Source: Protea cynaroides (Eukaryota > Streptophyta > Magnoliopsida > Proteales > Proteaceae). Taken from it: a stretch of 64,000 nt of DNA. Below the pieces are notes generated by a model that searched no databases, was not told where the DNA came from, and saw only the letters and a list, made by a program, of their open reading frames with translations. The translations under genes were made by a program, and so were the position numbers. This document shows positions 57,393 through 64,000 of the stretch, one piece after another. The stretch covers positions 91,964,584 to 92,028,583 of the forward strand of contig CM053271.1 in assembly GCA_028583415.1 (NCBI GenBank), written 5' to 3'. The number at the start of each line of letters is the position of its first letter. Positions within the stretch are counted from its first letter, which is position 1.

Positions 57393-58925
57393 TCAATCAG
57401 AATAAACGGGATCCCCCAGTTGTACTTCATCTATAGTATGCTCATGAAAGCCTTCATAGAATGTCTTGAGTCGATGCCCATTAACCTTGAAAACCTTGTT
57501 AGTTTCGAAACTTCGAACTTCAACTGTACCATAAGGAAACATAGTAACTTCAAAAGGTCCAATCCAACGAGAACGTAACTTACCAGACATCAATTTAAGT
57601 CTCGAATTGTAAAGCAAGACTTTTTGTCCAATTACAAATTGCTTTCTCATAATCCTCTTGTCATGAAACGCCTTAGTCTTATCCTTGTATATGCTGGAAT
57701 TCTCGTAAGCCTCAAGTCGTATCTCCTCCAATTCTTGCAATTGCAATTTCCTATGCATACCAACATCGTCCATTTCCATGTTGCAACTCTTGACTGCCCA
57801 ATAAGCTTTGTGCTCTAATTCTACAGGAAGGTGACATGACTTACCAAAAATTAACCCATAAGGGGACATCCCAATAGGCGTCTTGTATGCTGTTCGGTAA
57901 GCCCATAATGCATCATCAAGTCGAAGGCTCCAATCCTTTCTGTTTGGTTTCACAGTCTTCTCTAAAATATATTTGACTTCTCTATTGGATACTTCTGCTT
58001 GTCCATTTGTTTGAGGGTGGTAGGGTGTAGATGTTTTATGAAAAACATCATACTTCTTTAGCAACGCCTCCAGTGGTGTATTGCAGAAATGAGTTCCTTG
58101 ATCACTGATCAGTGCTCTTGGTCTCCCGAACCTGCTAAAGATGTTAGACCTGATAAAACCTATAACAACCTTGGAATCATTAGTTTTGGTGGCGATTGCT
58201 TCTACCCATTTCGAAACATAATCAACTGCAAGCAATATGTAAACAAAACCAAAAGACGAAGGAAATGGACCCATAAAATCAATACCCCACACATCAAAAG
58301 GTTCACATATAAGTATTGAGATTTGAATCATCTCATTCCTACGGGTTAAACTTCCTGTCTTTTGGCACTGTTCACATGTCTTACAAATAACATAAGCATC
58401 ACGAAATAATGTAGGCCAATAAAAACCACTATCTAACACTTTTTTAGCTGTTCTTTTGGGTCTGAAATGACCTCCACAAGCATAAGCATAACAAAAAGTA
58501 AGGACAGATTGAATTTCAAAATCAGGCACCCATTTCCTAATAATTTGATCCGAGCAATATCTCCACAAGCACGGATCATCCCATACATAGTATTTTGCCT
58601 CGCTTTTAAGTTTGTCCTTTTTTGCTCTACTTATTCCATCAGGTATGACCCTACCAACTAAATAATTTACCAGATCACCGTACCATGGAATCGTACTTCG
58701 TAGAGTGAATAAATGCTCATCGGAAAAGAATTCGTTCAAGGGCTCGGGATTCTCTTCTCTTGCAAACCGACTCAAGTGATCTGCTACTAGATTTTCAGCT
58801 CCTTTTTTGTCTTTGATCTCAAGATCAAACTCTTGCAACAGAAGAATCCACCTGATCAATCTAGGCTTCGACTCCTTCTTCGTCAATAAATACTTCAATG
58901 CTGCATGGTCAGAAAATACAATCAC
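57393..58925 (-). pseudogene. Athila RNase H end and integrase, 510-codon open frame
   Basis: Residues 1-55 are the end of RNase H ('VFSDHAALKYLL', 'ENLVADHLSRF'). The zinc region has H153, C184 and C187, but the expected first His is Tyr (F-C-Y-A-Y). The integrase core is complete in one frame: D216 (G-I-D-F-M-G-P), D275 (S-D-Q-G-T-H-F) and E311 (N-G-Q-A-E-V). The C-terminal part runs to '…GHRLKTFYEG' and a stop at 57393. It is the longest uninterrupted transposon frame in the window. Upstream, a TGA near 58951 (Arg CGA in the family) separates it from the rest of pol. Confidence 0.9.
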
Positions 58926-58946
58926 TTTAGACCCAAGTAAATAAGA

Positions 58947-59961
58947 TCAAAATTTATCTAATGCAAACATTATAGCTAAAAGCTCTTTTTCGATCGTAGA
59001 ATAATTGCACTGAGCCGCATTGAGTGTCCAGGATGCATAATGAATCACATAAGCTTGCTTGCCAACACGTTGTCCTAAGACTGCTCCAACAACATAATTG
59101 CTCGCATCACATATTATCTCAAATGGCGAACTCCAATCAGGGGGTTGGATAATGGGAGTCGTAGTCAATACAGATTTTAGCTTGTCAAAAGCTTCCTTGC
59201 ACTCTTGACCAAACTCAAAGGACACCTCTTTTTGCAATAGTCTGGACAATGGTAAGGTAATCTTTGAGAAGTCCTTAATGAATCCACGATAAAAAAACTG
59301 CATGGCCAAGAAACGGACGCACTTCCCACACACTTGTGGGGTAGGGTAAGTTTACAATTAAATCAATTTTTACCTTTTCAACCTCAATACCCTTACTTGA
59401 AACTACATGTCATAAAACTATTCCTTGTTCTACCATGAAATGACATTTTTTCAAAATTCAGAACAAGGTTTGTTTCAATGCAACATTCAAGCACCCGAGA
59501 TAGATTATCCAAACAAGCGTCAAATGAATTACCATATACCGTAAAATCATCCATGAAAACTTCAATGTAATTTTCTATTAAATCTAAAAATATGCTCATC
59601 ATGCATCTCTGAAATGTACCTGGTGCATTGCAAAGCCCAAAAGGCATTCTCCTAAAAGCAAAAGTCTCAAATGGGCATGTAAATACTGTTTTTTTCTAAT
59701 CCTCTGATGCAATCACAATTTGATTATAACCCGAATACCCATCAAGGAAACAGTAAAAAAACTTACCTGCTAATCGCTCAAGCATCTGATCAATAAATGG
59801 TAGAGGAAATGATCATTCCTTGTCATTGTATTTAGCTTGTGGTAGTCTATGCACATCCTCCATCCATTGACGACCCCCCTTGTTGGAACAAAATCATTGT
59901 CTTGGTTCTTGACCACTGTCACTCTAGACTTTTTGGCACAACTTAGATTGGACTTACCCAT
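58947..59961 (-). pseudogene. Athila reverse transcriptase, fragmented
   Basis: 59770-59961 has 'RVTVVKNQDNDFVPT', 'NGWRMCIDYHKLNTMTRND' of the palm start. 59393-59647 has M-P-F-G-L-C-N-A-P-G-T-F-Q-R-C-M and the catalytic V-F-M-D-D-F. 58947-59333 has the thumb and RNase H start ('FYRGFIKDFSKITLPLSRLL', 'ICDASNYVVGAVLGQ', 'NYSTIEKELLA'). At least four frameshifts or stops separate them. Confidence 0.9.
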
Positions 59962-60497
59962 TTGCTATCTGAAATTGGGTAAATGATTTCTGCATCTAAT
60001 AACTTTAGAATCTCCTTCTTCACTACCTCCATCATCTGAGGGTTTAGTCTCCTTTGAGATTCTTGGTTTGGTTTAGCACCATCTTCCAATAAGATTTGAT
60101 GCATGCACATTGATGGACTTATGCCCTTGATGTGAGCTATAGTCCAATCGATTGCTGTTTTGTTGTCCCGTAGCACTCTCAAAAGCCTCTCTTCTTGCAC
60201 ACTTGTCAAGTTCTTTGCAATGATAATAGGTAATAACTCATCATCTCCTAGATAAGCATACTTAAGGTGGTTAAGAAGAGGTTTTAGCTCCAATATTGGT
60301 GCCTGCACAATAGAAGGTAACAGTTTGTCATGAGATGGTATTAAATCCAATTTCTTAACTTCATACTCTTTAGTAAATGGAGGTAATGACTGTAATGCCA
60401 TAATCATTTCTTCAATCTCAGGACTCAGATGCATTGTTGTGTCAGTCTTTCTCAATCCTTGAATAAGTACCACGTCCAGCTCATCCTCATAGCTCAA
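59943..60497 (-). pseudogene. Athila pol linker before reverse transcriptase
   Basis: An open 184-codon segment with 'KLLPSIVQAPILELKPLLNHLKYAYLG' and 'NKTAIDWTIAHIKGISPSMCMH', ending 'KWVSPI', the lead-in of the Athila polymerase. The frame change to 59770-59961 is directly after it. Confidence 0.85.
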
Positions 60498-60785
60498 TTA
60501 AAAAACCTCCTGTACAAACACATCAACTATATCAATAGAAAATACAGATTGAACATCAGAGTGAGGATACCTCATAGCCTCAAATATATTGAATTTGATA
60601 ATTTCTCCATCGAACTCCATGGTAAGGGTACCATCATGGACATCAATCTTTGTTTTAGCGGTTTTGATGAAAGGTCTTCCTAACAGTATTGGGGCAGGAT
60701 TTGGAGAATTACTATCTTCTATATTTAAAATATAGAAATCAGCAGAAAAAAATTAACTCATTTACCTGTACCAAAACATCCTCAA

Positions 60786-61073
60786 TTACTCCTCAGGATA
60801 TGTGTTAGAACGGTCAGCTAATTGGATAATTACACCCGTTTTATTCAAAGGACCCAAATTTAAAGATGCATAAATTGAGTATGGCATGACATTTATGGAT
60901 GCACCTAAGTCTAACAGGGCACGTTCAAACTTAGTATTACCAATCACACATGGAATCGTAAACGTACCTGGACCCTTGCATTTTGGGGGTAACTTACACT
61001 GAATAACTGTTGATACGTTCTCCCCTATACTGAATTTCTCATCGCCCCTTAACTTTTTCTTTGAAGTGCACAA
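60786..61073 (-). pseudogene. Athila protease
   Basis: 95 codons. 'FTIPCVIGNTKFERALLDLGASINVMP' contains the aspartic protease motif L-D-L-G-A-S near residues 53-58. The usual linker to pol continues in other frames (60500-60780). Confidence 0.85.
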
Positions 61074-61636
61074 CTCTTTGAGAAATTTTGCATACCTTGG
61101 GACTTGTTTAATTGCATCAAGTAGAAGTATGTTTATTTCTACCTTTCAAAAAGTCTCAAGAATTTCTTTCTCTTGTTCTTCCTTTTTCGATTTAGACAGT
61201 TTGCTAGGAAAAGGGAGAGGAACAAAATTAGTAGAATTACGCACAACTGGTTGAGATTTTACCTTGGACAAATTTACATCATCGCTTTCGGCTTTTGTTA
61301 TTTTTTGAACTGTCTTGGCCGAATCTGCAGATTTAGCAATGAAGGGCTCAAGTTCTCTTCCATTCCGTAATGTATGGCGCTTGCATTGTCACGTGGGTTT
61401 ATGATGGTTTGAGATGGTAATTTTCCAGATCCTTGAGCTTCAAGTTTTCTTACTGAAGTTGCAAGTTGACCAATCTGCTTCTCTATATTCTAAATGTTGT
61501 TTCTTGTCGCATGTTGAAACTACTGTGTATTGCTAGCCAGTGCCTTAACAATCATCAAGTGACATACTCTAATTTGCTTGCTGCCTAGGTTGGAATGGGG
61601 GTTGGTAACGATTCTGGGTAACTTGATTCCCATAAC

Positions 61637-62731
61637 TCAGATTTGGGTGATCTCTCCATCCAGGGTTGTATGAATTTGAGTATGGATCATACTTTCACTG
61701 AGGTTGCCCTTGAAATCCTCCCATGGCATTTGCTTATTGGACTGATATATCTTCTTGAAGTGTGGGACACATATCCATAGCATGACTGGTGGCTGAGTAA
61801 ATGCCACATGCTTTAACTGTTTGTAAATTTCCGACAACCATTTGTCTCACCAAAGAAGTTAGATCAGAAATCTGACGTTCAAGGTTTGATGTACTTACCT
61901 CATTAACTTTCTTCGATGTTTGCTCCGTCTTTGTACCAAATTGCTGTGAATTTACTGCCATATTAGAAATTAACCTTTTTGTAACTTTTTGAGTTTTGCA
62001 ACTAAAGCTCCTCCACTAGCGGTGTCCACCATACTCCTCTCCATTGGTAACAATCCTTCATAGAAATATTGAATCAGAAGCTGGTCACTAATTTGATGGT
62101 ATGGGAAGCTTGCGCAAAGTTTCATGAAGCGTTCCCAATACTCATATAATGTTTCTTCATGGTGTTGCCGAATTCCATATTTCTCTTTCCTTATATTTGT
62201 CGCTTTGGATGTAGGAAAATATTTCTCTAAAAACTGGCGTTTCATCTCATTCCATGAATTGATTGTACCAGAGGGAAGGTAGTATAAGCAATCTTTAGCA
62301 TATTCATCTAAAGAGAATAGAAAAACACGTAGCTTAATCTGTGCCTCTGTAATTCCCTACGGTTTCATGCTAGAGCATACTACGTGAAATTTCTTCAAAT
62401 GCTTATGAGGATCTTCTCCTGCAAGCCCACAAAATTTGGGTAATAAATGGATTAATCCTGATTTTAATTCAAATGTCGCTTCTAGATTTGGAAATTCAAT
62501 ACACAAAGGTTGCTGGTTTAGATTAGGAGCAGCTAGCTCTTTCAAAGCCTTGTTTTCAGCCATGGCTTCCTCTACTAGTGGCTCACTAGCAACTATATCA
62601 GAAATAATTGCTCCTTGTGATGTTGAAACCTGTTCTGCCAAGATTTTCTTAGCTTCTTTCCTTAATCGGTGTAAAGTTCTTTCGGGTTCTGGATCAAATA
62701 TTAATTTACCAGAGTTAGAAGATCGAGTCAT
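61637..62731 (-). pseudogene. Athila gag
   Basis: Start taken at 62731 (M-T-R-S-S-N-S-G) because the upstream part of the same frame is hydrophobic, low-complexity leader. 62357-62731 ends 'GEDPHKHLKKFHVVCSSM'. 61970-62245 holds 'MKRQFLEKYFPTSKATNIR' and 'ETLYEYWERFMKLCASFP', the retrotrans_gag core. 61637-61961 is the C-terminal part ('ISDLTSLVRQMVVGN', 'CPTLQED'). Frameshifts lie near 62250-62360 and 61960. Confidence 0.85.
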
Positions 62732-63088
62732 TAACCAAGATACCCATACAATGGATCCCAAAAAAAATAATAAATAAATAAATAAATAAAAACTAATTAA
62801 AAAAAAGTCCCAAAGAAAAATTCTGATCGACAACACAAAGTGCACGAAAACCAAGTAAAATTAAAATTATTAAATCAAGCTTTTTTATTTTTTGTGTTCT
62901 TCGAAATAAGATTCTTGTAGCACCCGTAAGTTGTCTGAAATTTCATGCGCAAGCAATACCTGTCGGAAAAACTATGGACACCTGAAACAGAAAAAAAAAA
63001 CTTCACACAAAGGTAAGAACACAAGTGACTAAAATAAAAAATAAAAAATTAAATAGAATGAAAACAATCACAATCTGATTAAAACTAG

Positions 63089-63106
63089 TCCTCGGCAATG
63101 GCGCCA
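63089..63106 (-). other. Athila primer binding site, tRNA-Asp
   Basis: Minus strand reads TGGCGCCATTGCCGAGGA, matching the plant tRNA-Asp 3' end with few changes. Confidence 0.85.
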
Positions 63107-63117
63107 AATTTTGATGC

Positions 63118-64000
63118 GTGTTGGATTTCTTTTTCTTATCATTTTTAATTACTTTTCTTTACATCTTTCCATTACATTTTTAACTTCCATTGGGGACAAT
63201 GTTAGATTTAAGTGTGGGGGGAGGAATTAGGATTTCTCTTTTGTTTATTTTTATTTTTATTTTTTAAGTTTTGTTTTTAATTTTTATATAATGTGTTAGA
63301 GAAAAAAAAATTTCAAAAGTTGAATTTAAAAAAAAATTCAAAAATTGAATTTAAAAAAAAAATTCACTCTAATAGACTAAGAGAATATGTATGCCATGGA
63401 TTGGAACTATTTGAATGTGAAAAAAAAATTACATATATGAATTAGTTGAAATAACTTGCTAAATGAGCTTTGAATAACATTGATAGTTGCATTTAGAGGT
63501 AAAGCATGCAGGTTTAGTAGATGGAATCCAACCAAGTGAGCTTTTAAGCCAAACTAGATTGAGACATATATGTCAGTCTTTATTTTCTTTCAAGAGTGAT
63601 ATTCTACTATGCTTTTATATCTCTAGAACTTGCTTTGAACCGTGTCAAGATTACATCGATATGTGTAGACATGAAGATGATAAAGGCAAATAGGATTTTA
63701 CAACCACTTAGCTTAAAAGGTCAACCTTATATATTTTTACCCTTAGTAGACCCACTTTGAGCTTTTAAACTTTATTCTTCAGTGAACCCTAAATCATGAG
63801 CCTTGAATTATTTGTTTTTCTCATATTTTATCAACCTTTGAGCTAGTAGAGCATTAAAAATTATCTAATGGGTTTGAGAGAGATATGTATTGAATAAGTA
63901 TGGGGGTGCTATTCTCAAAAGTGATGGTTGTATGTCAAGAAGTGGAATGTAATGGGAGTAAATGGTCCTTGTTATGTTTAAAATGTCATGCTCTTCTAAA
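63118..64000 (+). repeat. Inverted copy of the Athila post-pol spacer
   Basis: Reverse complement of about 56470-57333, beginning 'ttggatttctttttcttatc' and running to the window edge, with scattered small differences. It contains the tract-like 'aagtgtggggggaggaatt' (63209-63227) and the 68-aa frame at 63487-63693. It joins within about ten bases of the Athila LTR remnant at 63112. Confidence 0.9.
63487..63693 (+). CDS. Small conserved Athila spacer ORF, inverted copy
   Basis: 68 codons, same start, length and stop as 56778-56984; four residue differences. Function unknown. Confidence 0.35.
   Translation: MHLEVKHAGLVDGIQPSELLSQTRLRHICQSLFSFKSDILLCFYISRTCFEPCQDYIDMCRHEDDKGK

Larger units (their letters stand above)
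54523..63121 (-). mobile_element. Ty3/gypsy Athila element, 5' LTR lost
   Basis: Minus-strand order: remnant LTR end, tRNA-Asp primer site, gag, protease, reverse transcriptase, RNase H, integrase, long post-pol spacer, polypurine tract, 3' LTR. Athila is indicated by the tRNA-Asp priming, the gag and polymerase motifs and the 1.5 kb spacer. It sits inside the Tekay-1 5' LTR; the expected duplication copy at its left is cacat (54518-54522), while the right copy is not in the window. Confidence 0.9.

Noticed and set aside
1..64000. tRNA, rRNA or miRNA genes
   Set aside because: Apart from the SINE head at 21666, no cloverleaf, rRNA block or convincing hairpin precursor was found by eye.

Overview
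The window is flowering-plant nuclear DNA. It has spliced genes with GT/AG introns, a TIR-only immune-type gene, a relic of the plant At1g77540-type acetyltransferase family, a tRNA-derived SINE, and typical plant LTR retrotransposons (Maximus/SIRE-like Ty1-copia, Tekay-type Ty3/gypsy chromoviruses, Athila). The species cannot be read from the sequence. By the boundaries given here, about four fifths of the 64 kb is transposable element.

Region 1-16 kb. A copia-type LTR end runs off the left edge (1-1648). A degraded TIR element with a CACTA-like end (3793-15988) was split by an L1-type LINE (3965-14966; target duplication cgtcactaa). That LINE was split in turn by a structurally complete Ty1-copia element (4351-13741) with 2.2 kb LTRs, a perfect GAATA target duplication, a primer binding site for initiator tRNA-Met and a polypurine tract. 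Its gag-pol is broken by frameshifts and its RNase H domain is partly deleted.

Region 16-26 kb. This is the most gene-like part. Two host loci lie on the minus strand: an acetyltransferase pseudogene (16981-17309) and an apparently intact two-exon TIR-only gene (18609-19977, 170 aa) with a TATA box about 95 bp upstream and a G-box further up. Between and beyond them are a 338 bp solo LTR, a SINE with poly(A) and target duplication, and a probable 1.5 kb solo LTR.

Region 26-34 kb. Two solo LTRs (26029-28678 plus; 29557-31650 minus) and one LTR fragment (33580-34321 minus) belong to the same broad copia family as the element at 4-14 kb. The two full-length solo LTRs each carry their own GC-rich minisatellite. 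A minus-strand LINE 3' end lies at 32846-33579.

Region 34-64 kb is a nest. A chromovirus (Tekay-1, minus strand, 34322 to at least 54522) was inserted into the copia LTR fragment. A second chromovirus (Tekay-2, 42320-51823, target duplication gtaag) was inserted into the 5' leader of Tekay-1. An Athila element (54523 to about 63121, minus strand) was inserted into the 5' LTR of Tekay-1. Both chromoviruses carry, between 5' LTR and gag and on the opposite strand, a second gene with intron-like leaders resembling the 'putative plant transposon protein' domain. The 5' end of the Athila copy is replaced by an inverted copy of its own post-pol region that reaches the right window edge.

The most interesting points are the ambisense chromovirus layout, the TIR-only gene whose last exon is only 61 bp, the lineage-specific LTR minisatellites, a systematic CAG/CTG to CGG/CCG/CG signature confined to the young copia element, and the inverted Athila junction.
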